Assembly: GCA_023264075.1 (NCBI GenBank)
Contig: JALQTG010000012.1
Span: 1 to 8,768 of the forward strand
DNA length: 8,768 bases
Direction: 5' to 3'
Source of the DNA: Crocinitomicaceae bacterium
Lineage (GTDB): Bacteria; Bacteroidota; Bacteroidia; Flavobacteriales_D; Crocinitomicaceae
Shown here in pieces: positions 1-7,083 of this stretch. The translations under genes and the position numbers were made by a program. Within the stretch, counting starts at the first letter, position 1. Each line of letters opens with the position of its first letter. The notes below the pieces were generated by a model. That model had not been told where the DNA came from. It saw only the letters and a program-made list of their open reading frames with translations, and did no database searches.

Positions 1-1722
1 AACCCCATCATATTTCGTGAAGCGTTTTAACCCCATCATCATCATACGTGCTTCGTCTCCTTCGGCGAAACTATTGATGGCGTCCTTTGCAGCTTTGTTG
101 ATTCGATCTGCTGTATCGTAGAAATACGTTTTTACTATTGCTATTTCGTGTGCACAAGCTGCTTCACCTCTTTGACTTTTCAATTTATCTACACGTAACA
201 AAACAGACTCTGCTTGGTACGTCCAGATTGATAAATCGGCAATGTTCATTAAAACCTCTTGTTCTTTGGAAAGCGTTTGCATTAATTTTTGAACTGCAGA
301 CCCAGCAACCATGAGAATTACTTTTTTGAAATTTTTTAACGCAACATATTCCTGACCGAAAACACCTTCTGGTGTACTTCCCATATCTGGAATACTCATC
401 AATTCGTTGGCAATAGCCATCGCTGGTCCCATTAAATCCAGTTGACCTTTCATTGCCCGTCTGAGCACCATGTCTACTGTCAACATACGGTTGATTTCAT
501 TGGTTCCTTCGAAAATACGGTTGATTCGTGAATCGCGGTAAGCACGCTCAACAGAGGATTCTGCAGAATAACCCATTCCTCCGAATACTTGGACCGCTTC
601 ATCAACTACATAATCTAAACACTCGGAACCAGCTACTTTCAGCATGGCGCATTCAGGAGCGAACTCTTCAATTCCCTTTAAGGTCGCCTCTCCTTTTGAC
701 ATACCATCTTCAATGTATGCATGAATGGCATCATCGATATTTTGTCCAGCTCTATAAGTAGCCGATTCTAATACATAAGTACGGATAACCTGCTCTGCAA
801 TTTTGTATCGGATAGCCCCGTATTTACTGATCGAACGACCAAATTGTTCACGTTCGTTGGCATATCGAATAGTTTCATCAATTCCCTCTTTAGCTCCACC
901 CAAAACACCAGCCGCTAATTTAATTCGACCAATATTTAATATGTTTAGCGCTATTTTGAAACCATTCTCACGTTCAGAAAGCATGTTTTCAACTGGAACT
1001 TTTACATTATTAAAGAATACTTGTCTTGTTGAAGATCCTTTAATTCCCATTTTCTTTTCTTCAGGATTTAAGGAAATTCCTTCCGAATCGGCTTCAACCA
1101 AAAATGCTGTTAAGTTTTTGTCGTCACCAATTTTAGCAAAAACAGTAAACAGGTTTGCGAAGCCACCATTAGTAATCCACATTTTTTGTCCTGTAATGCT
1201 GTAATGAGTTCCATCTTCAGAAAGCACTGCTTTTGTTTTACCAGAATTCGCATCGGAACCACTTGAAGGCTCAGTAAGACAGTATGCTGCTTTCCATTCT
1301 CCACTTGCCAATTTTGGAATGTATTTCTGTTTTTGGGAATCATTTCCGTAATAAAGTAGCGGAAGTGTTCCAATACCTGTATGCGCTCCGTAAGCTACAG
1401 AAAAGGAGTATCCTTTACCAAGGTATTCTGTAGCCAATAATGAGGTCTTAAAATCAACCCCCATTCCTCCTAAATCTTCGGGTACAGACATCCCTAACAT
1501 TCCTAATTCACCCGCCTTATCCATAATGGATGGCATCAAGCCTTCCTCCATAGCATCAATTCTATCCAAATGTGGTATCACCTCTTGTTGGATGAAATCT
1601 TGGCACATATTGGCAATCATACGCTGCTCCTCATTCCATTCTTCAGGAATAAAAATATGTTCAGGTTTTGTGTCTCGGATGATGAACTCTCCTCCTTTGA
1701 TCGCTTTTGTATCACTCATCAT
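1..1722 (-). CDS. Acyl-CoA dehydrogenase, long VLCAD-like form (3' end missing)
   Basis: This is an FAD-dependent acyl-CoA dehydrogenase, which introduces the trans-2 double bond in the first step of fatty-acid beta-oxidation and passes electrons to electron-transfer flavoprotein. The window holds 574 codons without a stop. Family signatures seen are CLTEPSSGSDA (148-158), GQKMWITNGG (178-187), VFGGMGY (379-385) and RDSRINRIFEGTNEI (396-410). Glu405 in FEG is at the position of the catalytic base of the MCAD/VLCAD group. After the usual roughly 380-400-residue core there is a further, mostly helical tail of at least 150 residues, as in VLCAD and ACAD9, so the long form is likely. From typical lengths near 600 residues I infer that only a few tens of residues are missing. 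Two adjacent ATGs (1720-1722 and 1717-1719) could start it; neither has a Shine-Dalgarno sequence. Substrate chain length cannot be read from the sequence. It is divergent from ribF. Confidence 0.93.
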   Translation of the reverse strand, partial: MMSDTKAIKGGEFIIRDTKPEHIFIPEEWNEEQRMIANMCQDFIQQEVIPHLDRIDAMEEGLMPSIMDKAGELGMLGMSVPEDLGGMGVDFKTSLLATEYLGKGYSFSVAYGAHTGIGTLPLLYYGNDSQKQKYIPKLASGEWKAAYCLTEPSSGSDANSGKTKAVLSEDGTHYSITGQKMWITNGGFANLFTVFAKIGDDKNLTAFLVEADSEGISLNPEEKKMGIKGSSTRQVFFNNVKVPVENMLSERENGFKIALNILNIGRIKLAAGVLGGAKEGIDETIRYANEREQFGRSISKYGAIRYKIAEQVIRTYVLESATYRAGQNIDDAIHAYIEDGMSKGEATLKGIEEFAPECAMLKVAGSECLDYVVDEAVQVFGGMGYSAESSVERAYRDSRINRIFEGTNEINRMLTVDMVLRRAMKGQLDLMGPAMAIANELMSIPDMGSTPEGVFGQEYVALKNFKKVILMVAGSAVQKLMQTLSKEQEVLMNIADLSIWTYQAESVLLRVDKLKSQRGEAACAHEIAIVKTYFYDTADRINKAAKDAINSFAEGDEARMMMMGLKRFTKYDGV

Positions 1723-1754
1723 GTATAGTTTTTTTGATATTACGTTTTGAGTCG

Positions 1755-1762
1755 TAAATATA
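1755..1762 (-). promoter_or_regulatory. Possible -7 box for the acyl-CoA dehydrogenase gene
   Basis: On the minus strand this reads TATATTTA, seven of eight matches to the Bacteroidota -7 consensus TAnnTTTG. It lies 32 nt before the start codon at 1722. No TTG-like -33 element stands at the expected distance, and the region is very AT-rich, so this could be chance. Confidence 0.25.
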
Positions 1763-1828
1763 TAGAAAATTAAATTAATATGCTTGCATAGTAAATTATT
1801 TTTTCTTTGGTTTGTTCAAGTTCAGATT

Positions 1829-1857
1829 ATTGTGGATAATCGTTTTCCGTATATTTG
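1829..1857 (+). promoter_or_regulatory. Bacteroidota-type promoter of ribF
   Basis: An exact -7 box, TATATTTG (1850-1857, consensus TAnnTTTG), is preceded at a 17-nt gap by TTG (1830-1832, in ATTG), matching the -33 element known in Bacteroidota. Transcription would begin around 1862-1865, leaving a leader of about 15 nt before the GTG start at 1878. The downstream LRR gene overlaps ribF and probably shares this promoter. Confidence 0.6.
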
Positions 1858-1877
1858 CCAAAAACGAATAAGTTTAC

Positions 1878-2822
1878 GTGAAAGTATTTCAAGGTTTTGA
1901 TGAGTTAGAAAAAATTCCTAATCCAGTATTGACGATAGGAACCTTCGATGGAGTTCATTTAGGGCACCAACGAATTATCCAACAGCTCAATGAAGAAGCT
2001 CAAAAACATGATGGGGAGTCAGTTTTGTTCACGTTTTATCCGCATCCCCGAATGGTTTTATTTCCCGATTCACATGGGTTAAAATTACTTCAAACACAGG
2101 TTGAGAAGATTGAAAAATTGGAGCTTATGGGCCTACAAAATGTAATAGTCCACCCTTTTACAAAAGAATTTTCAAGGTTAACAGCTGTTGAATTTGTTCG
2201 CGATTATTTAGTGAATAAATTGAATGTAAAAACTATTGTGATTGGTTATGATCATCAATTTGGTAAAAACAGAGAAGGTTCTTTAGATCTATTGAAAGAT
2301 TTAGGACCCGTCTATGATTTTAATGTCATCGAAATTGCTGCCCAGGACATAGATGAGGTGAATGTTAGCTCAACGAAAATTCGAAATGCCCTTAGTACTG
2401 GTAATATTGAAACTGCGAATCTATTTCTTGGAGCACCTTTTGAATTAAACGGAACAATTATTCATGGGAAGCAAGTTGGTCGTGAAATCGGTTTTCCAAC
2501 GGCGAACGTGGATTTGGGGAGTTCAGTTAAAATTATTCCCGCTGCCGGTGTATATCTTGTGCGTACCGTTTTGCAGAATCGAGCCGAATATTTTGGAATG
2601 ATGAATATTGGTGTAAAGCCCACAGTTCGCGATACGGATGAGGTTTCTATCGAGGTGAATTTGTTAGATTTTTCGGGAAATCTATATGGCCAAGAATTGC
2701 AGGTTAAGGTGCTCACAAGGTTGCGAGATGAGTTAAAATTCAATAGTTTAGAAGAGTTAAAAATTCAATTATCCAAAGATGAACATACGGTTCGTAATCT
2801 TCTGCTGCATAGCAATTACTAA
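1878..2822 (+). CDS. ribF: Bifunctional riboflavin kinase / FAD synthetase RibF
   Basis: RibF phosphorylates riboflavin to FMN and then adenylylates FMN to FAD in the cytoplasm. The 314 residues match the usual family length. The N-terminal adenylyltransferase domain shows GTFDGVHLGHQ (21-31, the HxGH nucleotidyltransferase signature), GYDHQFGKNREGS (123-135) and SSTKIR (164-169). The C-terminal kinase domain shows GKQVGREIGFPTANV (197-211, with the Thr and Asn of PTAN that bind Mg-ATP), GVYLVRT (224-230), NIGVKPTV (243-250) and IEVNLLDF (258-265), whose Glu259 is at the position of the catalytic Glu. Both domains look intact. The start is GTG at 1878: it places the first conserved motif at the usual distance and lies just after a good promoter. 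No Shine-Dalgarno sequence is visible. The last 44 nt are shared with the next gene in the +1 frame. Confidence 0.96.
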   Translation: MKVFQGFDELEKIPNPVLTIGTFDGVHLGHQRIIQQLNEEAQKHDGESVLFTFYPHPRMVLFPDSHGLKLLQTQVEKIEKLELMGLQNVIVHPFTKEFSRLTAVEFVRDYLVNKLNVKTIVIGYDHQFGKNREGSLDLLKDLGPVYDFNVIEIAAQDIDEVNVSSTKIRNALSTGNIETANLFLGAPFELNGTIIHGKQVGREIGFPTANVDLGSSVKIIPAAGVYLVRTVLQNRAEYFGMMNIGVKPTVRDTDEVSIEVNLLDFSGNLYGQELQVKVLTRLRDELKFNSLEELKIQLSKDEHTVRNLLLHSNY

Positions 2823-3366
2823 TTTCTCTTGGGGACAGCCCGAAGAGCTTGACCAGTTGAAATATACCCCATGGAAAATTGCACAATACCTGCCAAAGGA
2901 TAGTGTTGAAGCGATTACGTTTGAGAAACTTCGTTTGACAGAAATCCCCTCTGACCTTTGGTTATTTACGGATCTCCAAGGACTTGATTTAGGTAAGAAC
3001 AAATTCACCACTATTCCGCCCGAATTGAAACAGCTTCAAAAATTAAAGTACTTATACCTGGACAAGAATAAGTTGTCAGCGTTCCCCCAAGTTGTTTACC
3101 ACCTTTTTGAGCTAGAGCTGTTGGATATCAGTAGGAATGACCTCATAGCGTTGCCCCAAGGAATCTCTTCGTTGAAGAAGTTGGTGTATTTGGATCTGTG
3201 GGATACAAATATTCCAAGTTTGCCAGATGACTTAGTAGAACTATACAAGCTTCAATTCTTGGATATGCGAGGAATGACCTATGCGCCAACATTTTTGGAG
3301 CGTTGGGAAAAGCGGTTGCCTGCTACTCAGATTAAATTCGACCCGCCTTGCAATTGTTTGGAGTGA
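2779..3366 (+). CDS. Small secreted leucine-rich-repeat protein
   Basis: This is a 195-residue protein of unknown function. Residues 1-19 look like a type I signal peptide (Arg4, a hydrophobic run, then FSWG before Gln20), so export across the inner membrane is likely. Residues 43-157 are five consecutive repeats of exactly 23 residues (43-65, 66-88, 89-111, 112-134, 135-157) with the pattern LxxLxLxxNxLxxLPxxLxxLxx, the short LRR type that builds a curved protein-binding surface. A degenerate sixth repeat begins at 158. The tail carries Cys191 and Cys193 (CNC). There is no C-terminal sorting domain or membrane segment. The ATG at 2779 lies inside ribF; it is favoured because only this start gives a signal peptide, and the next in-frame Met is near residue 163. 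It is probably co-transcribed with ribF. The partner is unknown; other exported LRR proteins generally mediate protein contacts. Confidence 0.85.
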   Translation: MNIRFVIFCCIAITNFSWGQPEELDQLKYTPWKIAQYLPKDSVEAITFEKLRLTEIPSDLWLFTDLQGLDLGKNKFTTIPPELKQLQKLKYLYLDKNKLSAFPQVVYHLFELELLDISRNDLIALPQGISSLKKLVYLDLWDTNIPSLPDDLVELYKLQFLDMRGMTYAPTFLERWEKRLPATQIKFDPPCNCLE

Positions 3367-3470
3367 TGGGTTAAAACGCATTTTTGCGAGAAGTTCGAAT
3401 CTTCTTCACTGCGCTTCGCACGTTAAAAGGTTTGAGGTTCGATGTTGGGCTCAACTTGAATACAAAAATT
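3367..3470. other. Convergent intergenic gap with small inverted repeats
   Basis: This 104-bp gap separates two convergent genes. I see three short stems: CGCA/TGCG (3378-3389), AGAAG/CTTCT around TTCGAAT (3389-3405), and TGCG/CGCA (3410-3420). On the minus strand the first is followed by TTTT and could be a weak terminator for the L,D-transpeptidase gene, about 80 nt past its stop. Nothing here looks like a strong terminator for the plus-strand ribF-LRR unit. No gene or RNA is recognised. Confidence 0.3.
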
Positions 3471-5177
3471 CTACTTTCTCTCCTTCAACGCCGCCAATAT
3501 CTCAGTGTCTCTACCGTAAATGTCTTGTCTGTAATTCATTTGTTTTCCATCCGACCAAGCTGTTAGATAGAAAATATATACATCAACAGGCTCCTCCAGA
3601 ATAACTGTTTTCGCCTGAGCAGCAGACATAGCTCCGCGAATGGAGTCCGCCGACCAAAGCAGTGTGTCCTCAAGGAGAAGCTGAGCCAATTCAAACGGTT
3701 TTTCAATACGAATACAGCCTGAACTAAATATACGTTCGTCTCGCGCAAACAACTCTTTTGATGGAGTATCGTGTAGGTATACACTATATTTATTCGGGAA
3801 CATGAATTTCACTCTGCCAAGTGCATTTTGTTCGCCTGGTTCTTGACGAATACGATAGGGGAATTGGCCACTTCTTTTTGCCTTTTTCCAATCGATGGTT
3901 GTAGGGTCGATTGATTTACCTGAGGCATCAAGTACCTTCATATTCTTGCTTGCCAGATAATTAATGTCTTTAGCTACTGAAGGAATCACATCATTTATAA
4001 GAATGGTAGGTGGAACCGTCCAGGTAGGACTAAAGACTAAATACGTCATTCGGGCATTAAAAACAGGAGTTTGCCTAAAATCTTTTCCGACAACGGTGCG
4101 CATGTGTACAAGGGTATCTTGATTAGTTACAAAGTCGAGTGTGAAGTCAGCGATATTCACAAGGATATGGCGTTTGTTAAGGGAGTCTGGCAACCACCTG
4201 AGCCGCTCCATATTAACGTATAACGCATTTATTTTGTCTTCAATGGATTGATCTAAAGCGATGAGGGTATTTTTTCCTAATTTGCCATCGGCATTGAGCC
4301 CATGTGCTTTTTGCAGCGCTTTGATGGATCGAAAAAGACCGATTAAACTATCTGAGAAGTCAATGGTGTCTTGCGTAGAATACCCTAGAAATTTTAATTT
4401 TTGATGGACGAGAAGAATGTAGCTGCTGTCTTCCCAAATTGTGATAGACTGCTGGTTTTTTGGAAGTGAGATCCTGGTTGTATAATCTGTTGCGACTTTA
4501 TCTTCTAGGAGTTTTGCCTCCAACACCATGTTTTCATAACCTGGGTGTTTGGGATAGAACCGTTTCATAAATTCAACGCACGACGGAGAGGAGATGAGTT
4601 GTTTGAGTTTATTGTCTAGGGCTAACTCTGGTTTATTTCTCCTTATACCCCATTCTGCAGTAAGGTTTTCCGAATTAACTTTTCCATTGTACAAATGGGA
4701 ACTTATCATAAAGAACGCATCCGAAAGCAACATATCTATTTGCGCGATAGGATAAGGGTTGAAGGTCTCTAATGAATCATTTATTCGGATGGTATCTCGC
4801 AGTGTATTCAGCTTTTCTAAATGATAATGTTCTGGCTGAAGGCCATGGTATTTTATGTTAGAAATGTATTCTATGAATTGATCAACAAGTTCTAGCGAAT
4901 CGATGTGTGAAATCCAGCCGTTGATAAATCCCCGGTTGGCGTAAAACTGAGGAATCAAGACGGAAGAATAGAGTTCCTCTTCCAAGATAATGTAGCGTTC
5001 TTCGGGTGCCTTATTTTCAATTGTTTCTCGAATGATTGTGGCAATTTCTTCCTGATGTGTTTCAATAAGATTTATAGGAGCTGGTGTGTCAATAGGAGTT
5101 GTTACGTGTTCAACTTTTTTCGAACTACAGTTGAAAAGAAAAATGCAAAGTGAAATGGAGAAGATTGAAGTACGCAT
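3471..5177 (-). CDS. L,D-transpeptidase, YcbB/LdtD-like, predicted lipoprotein
   Basis: This 568-residue enzyme is predicted to form 3-3 cross-links in peptidoglycan or to attach proteins to it in the periplasm. Residues 1-17 look like a lipoprotein signal ending in LFNC (Cys17). An N-terminal scaffold region follows (about 60-270, with FYANRGFINGW at 78-88, as in YcbB homologues). A peptidoglycan-binding-like segment covers about 275-312 (LQKAHGLNADGKLGKNTLIAL, 288-308), followed by NMERLRWLP (322-330). The YkuD catalytic domain runs from about 335 to 505: His469 in HDTPSKELFARDERIFSSGC and the nucleophile Cys488 in SSGCIR are both present. The end has TAWSDG and DIYGRD, also typical of YcbB. 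It appears intact and active. The start is the ATG at 5175-5177, just downstream of a promoter candidate. No Shine-Dalgarno sequence is visible. The specific reaction (3-3 cross-linking or protein anchoring) cannot be read from the sequence. Confidence 0.93.
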   Translation of the reverse strand: MRTSIFSISLCIFLFNCSSKKVEHVTTPIDTPAPINLIETHQEEIATIIRETIENKAPEERYIILEEELYSSVLIPQFYANRGFINGWISHIDSLELVDQFIEYISNIKYHGLQPEHYHLEKLNTLRDTIRINDSLETFNPYPIAQIDMLLSDAFFMISSHLYNGKVNSENLTAEWGIRRNKPELALDNKLKQLISSPSCVEFMKRFYPKHPGYENMVLEAKLLEDKVATDYTTRISLPKNQQSITIWEDSSYILLVHQKLKFLGYSTQDTIDFSDSLIGLFRSIKALQKAHGLNADGKLGKNTLIALDQSIEDKINALYVNMERLRWLPDSLNKRHILVNIADFTLDFVTNQDTLVHMRTVVGKDFRQTPVFNARMTYLVFSPTWTVPPTILINDVIPSVAKDINYLASKNMKVLDASGKSIDPTTIDWKKAKRSGQFPYRIRQEPGEQNALGRVKFMFPNKYSVYLHDTPSKELFARDERIFSSGCIRIEKPFELAQLLLEDTLLWSADSIRGAMSAAQAKTVILEEPVDVYIFYLTAWSDGKQMNYRQDIYGRDTEILAALKERK

Positions 5178-5178
5178 A

Positions 5179-5219
5179 GGAGTATGTTTCTTGAAAGGTA
5201 CGAAAAACGGAAATACTCC
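5179..5219. repeat. 7-bp inverted repeat flanking the candidate promoter
   Basis: GGAGTAT (5179-5185) and ATACTCC (5213-5219) are perfect inverted copies separated by 27 bp. They bracket the -7 box of the L,D-transpeptidase gene and touch its -33 element, with centres 34 bp apart. This could be a two-half-site operator, but a 7-bp match in a region this size can also arise by chance. Confidence 0.25.
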
Positions 5220-5222
5220 AAG
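5193..5222 (-). promoter_or_regulatory. Candidate promoter of the L,D-transpeptidase gene
   Basis: On the minus strand, TTG (5221-5219) and TACCTTTC (5200-5193) are 18 nt apart. The second box matches TAnnTTTG at seven of eight positions and the spacing suits Bacteroidota promoters. Transcription would start near 5186, about 10 nt before the ATG. It lies just past the terminator of the upstream lipoprotein gene, where an independent promoter would be needed. Confidence 0.45.
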
Positions 5223-5233
5223 TAACTATAAAC

Positions 5234-5266
5234 AAAAAAGCCATGCAATATTGCACGGCTTTTTTT
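5234..5266 (-). terminator. Intrinsic terminator of the OmpA-like/TPR lipoprotein gene
   Basis: The 22-nt inverted repeat at 5239-5260 (AGCC..TGCA / TGCA..GGCT) is flanked by an A-tract (5234-5239) and a T-tract (5260-5266). In minus-strand RNA it forms a 9-bp stem with a 4-nt AUAU loop followed by a U-run. Its one non-Watson-Crick pair is then G-U, whereas in plus-strand RNA it is an A-C mismatch, so it suits the minus-strand gene ending 22 nt upstream. Confidence 0.85.
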
Positions 5267-5287
5267 AGTAAGATATTAATAATATGA

Positions 5288-6994
5288 TTATTTCACGATA
5301 GTCGAGAAAGAAGCATTTTCGAAGTATTTAATGAATTCTCTATCTTTTGCTGCTTTTTCTTTCAAAGAAGCATCTTTATTGAATGCATTTTTTAGATTAG
5401 CAACGAGTTCCTCCAATTTTTCTGCACGTGCACTAGCAATTGCTTTCAAGTAGTAACCTTCAGCACTTTCTGCATCTGCAGAAGCATCAACAGTAGATAC
5501 AGCAGAATTGTGATCTTTATTCAACAATTGTGCTAATGCCTTGTTGTATGTGGCTTCTCCACCGAAGTTAGAGATCGCCTCGTCATACATTCCGTCTTGG
5601 ATAGCCAAGATACCTTTGTTGTAGTTTACTTCTGAACCAGCGCCTGCAGCCTCTCCTAAAAGTGATTTTGCTGTTTCGCGATCTCCATTTACTCCAGCAA
5701 TGGCTGCTAAGTTGTTTTTAGAGATTGGGTTGTCTTGCAGGTTATTTGCTTTCTCAAACTGAGATTTTGCTTCACCCAATTTGTTTTGCATGTACAAGAC
5801 TGCACCTGCGTTGTTAGAAGGACGGTAGTCGCTAGGGAATAAACGCTCAGCCTCTGTGTACAAACGCAGTTTTTCATTTAAATCATCAGATAAGGTTGCA
5901 GTGAATAAAATCTCTTCGAGGTTCAAAGTATCAATATTGGATTTAGACAGTGCCACTAACTCCTCATCAGAGTATCCAGTTTTATCGTAGATAACATGAA
6001 TTTCTGTACGACGTTGAGCTGGGAAAACATTTTTGTCTAGGTAGGTAAAAGTTTTACCTAGATTTTTGATTTCTTTTTCTCTTTCGGTTGCACCGTTATA
6101 CATGCTTAATATACGCAATATAAGGTCTTTTTCACCTGCATCCATTTCAGAAGCCTCTAACGCTTTCTTGAATCCTTCATAATCCTCACCTTTTCCAGTA
6201 AGTGTGTAGGAAGCTTCGTCTTGTGCTTTTTCGTTCGCTACTTTTTTGTTTTTCGCGATTTTCATAGTAGCTTCTTTCGCTGATCCTGCTCGGTCTGTAG
6301 ATAAAGTATTGTTTTTATCTTCTTCCCCTTCAATAGAAGCAAAACCTACCATTTTCAATGTTTTCACATCGATTTTAGCATTCGTTTGTGCCTCAGCTAA
6401 GAAAGCTTCCAGTGCTAAAATCTCTTCTCTTTTCAATTCTGTAGAACGCACTTCAGACCGTCCTTTCATGTAATTGATTTGAGCAGTCATGGACTCTTCA
6501 GTAACTCGTTTAAATTGATCATTAGCATAAATTACACGAAAATCTTTTGCTACCAGCATTGGAGTGATTACAGTTGCATCACCGATTTTTGTTCTTTCGA
6601 TTTGATCTTTTTCTTTCGAACCTTTGAAAACTTTACCTGTGATTGCCAAATCAGACACTTCCATATCAGGACTGTATGCGATTATATCTTCGTACATTAC
6701 TTTTCCTCCTGGCTTGTATTGCACGACTTTTCCGTTCGCTGTTGCTTTTTCTCCAACTACAGTTAGCGGTTTTAGGGCATGATCTCCAATGGCAGGATAG
6801 ATTTCAGCGTATGCTTTTTTCTTAATTCCTTTCTCTGGGAAAGTAATGTCAACTTTTACTTTTACGCTGTCACCGTGCATCTCTAATGGATTTGGTGTTA
6901 CTGCGTAATCTAAGTCTTTTAGTAGGTCACATCCTGTAGCTAAAACTCCAGCTGCAGCGATGAACGCTAAACCTTTGATACTTTGCTTTTTCAT
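5288..6994 (-). CDS. Lipoprotein with OmpA-like domain and TPR-like repeats
   Basis: This 568-residue lipoprotein is of unknown exact role and is probably envelope-anchored. The N-terminus is a clear lipoprotein signal with lipobox LATGC (Cys22). Residues about 30-160 form a beta-rich region I do not recognise. Residues about 190-336 resemble the OmpA C-terminal fold: VGFASIEGEEDKNNTLSTDRA (216-236) corresponds to the GxTDxxGxxxxNxxLSxxRA core, and RRTEIHV (328-334) to the closing RRxEI strand. Between them lies an insertion (GEDYEGFKKALEASEMD, 269-285, to TYLDKNVFPAQ, 317-327) that recalls Bacteroidota OmpA-like proteins associated with fimbrial loci. The Asp of the TD motif, which binds peptidoglycan in classical OmpA, is replaced by Ser220, while the Arg is kept (Arg235). 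Residues about 370-500 contain TPR-like helical pairs (AEAxxxFxxAxxL and similar). It could be a scaffold in the outer-membrane/peptidoglycan space; no partner is visible. The start is the ATG at 6992-6994, fixed by the signal peptide. Confidence 0.82.
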   Translation of the reverse strand: MKKQSIKGLAFIAAAGVLATGCDLLKDLDYAVTPNPLEMHGDSVKVKVDITFPEKGIKKKAYAEIYPAIGDHALKPLTVVGEKATANGKVVQYKPGGKVMYEDIIAYSPDMEVSDLAITGKVFKGSKEKDQIERTKIGDATVITPMLVAKDFRVIYANDQFKRVTEESMTAQINYMKGRSEVRSTELKREEILALEAFLAEAQTNAKIDVKTLKMVGFASIEGEEDKNNTLSTDRAGSAKEATMKIAKNKKVANEKAQDEASYTLTGKGEDYEGFKKALEASEMDAGEKDLILRILSMYNGATEREKEIKNLGKTFTYLDKNVFPAQRRTEIHVIYDKTGYSDEELVALSKSNIDTLNLEEILFTATLSDDLNEKLRLYTEAERLFPSDYRPSNNAGAVLYMQNKLGEAKSQFEKANNLQDNPISKNNLAAIAGVNGDRETAKSLLGEAAGAGSEVNYNKGILAIQDGMYDEAISNFGGEATYNKALAQLLNKDHNSAVSTVDASADAESAEGYYLKAIASARAEKLEELVANLKNAFNKDASLKEKAAKDREFIKYFENASFSTIVK

Positions 6995-7029
6995 TATCAG
7001 TTTATTAATTCTTTTCCTAATTAGTGTTG

Positions 7030-7037
7030 CAATATTA
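7030..7037 (-). promoter_or_regulatory. Possible -7 box for the OmpA-like/TPR lipoprotein gene
   Basis: On the minus strand this reads TAATATTG, seven of eight matches to TAnnTTTG, 35 nt before the ATG at 6994. There is no clear -33 TTG. A gene this far from folK (89 bp) and with its own terminator plausibly has its own promoter, but the match alone is weak. Confidence 0.3.
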
Positions 7038-7039
7038 GT

Positions 7040-7064
7040 GATTTTTTTTAGGACTGAAAAAATC
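7040..7064. repeat. AT-rich 8-bp inverted repeat upstream of the lipoprotein gene
   Basis: GATTTTTT (7040-7047) and AAAAAATC (7057-7064) are perfect inverted copies around a 9-nt loop. The repeat sits between folK and the lipoprotein gene, just upstream of the candidate -7 box. Stem stability is low because it is almost all A-T, and it lacks the GC-rich base of a normal terminator. It may be a weak terminator for folK, a binding site, or chance. Confidence 0.2.
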
Positions 7065-7083
7065 TAGCGGAAATTATATTGAA

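Noticed and set aside
1..45. 11-bp direct repeat AACCCCATCAT (1-11 and 29-39) followed by a short CAT run
   Set aside because: It is in the coding sequence and encodes DGV and a run of four Met residues; it looks like a local coincidence and not a mobile or regulatory repeat.
803..1204. Open frame of 133 codons on the plus strand
   Set aside because: It is antisense to the conserved core of the acyl-CoA dehydrogenase, has no recognisable domain and no promoter or start signal. The minus-strand frame carries all family motifs.
2462..2743. Minus-strand open frame of 93 codons
   Set aside because: It is the complement of the RibF kinase domain, whose motifs are clear on the plus strand.
3281..3604. 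Plus-strand open frame of 107 codons spanning the convergent gap
   Set aside because: It overlaps the end of the LRR gene and the end of the L,D-transpeptidase gene in other frames and its composition is not protein-like.
3471..6994. Two neighbouring genes of exactly 568 codons each
   Set aside because: Their proteins share no domain order or sequence similarity apart from a lipoprotein signal, so the equal length is a coincidence and not a duplication.
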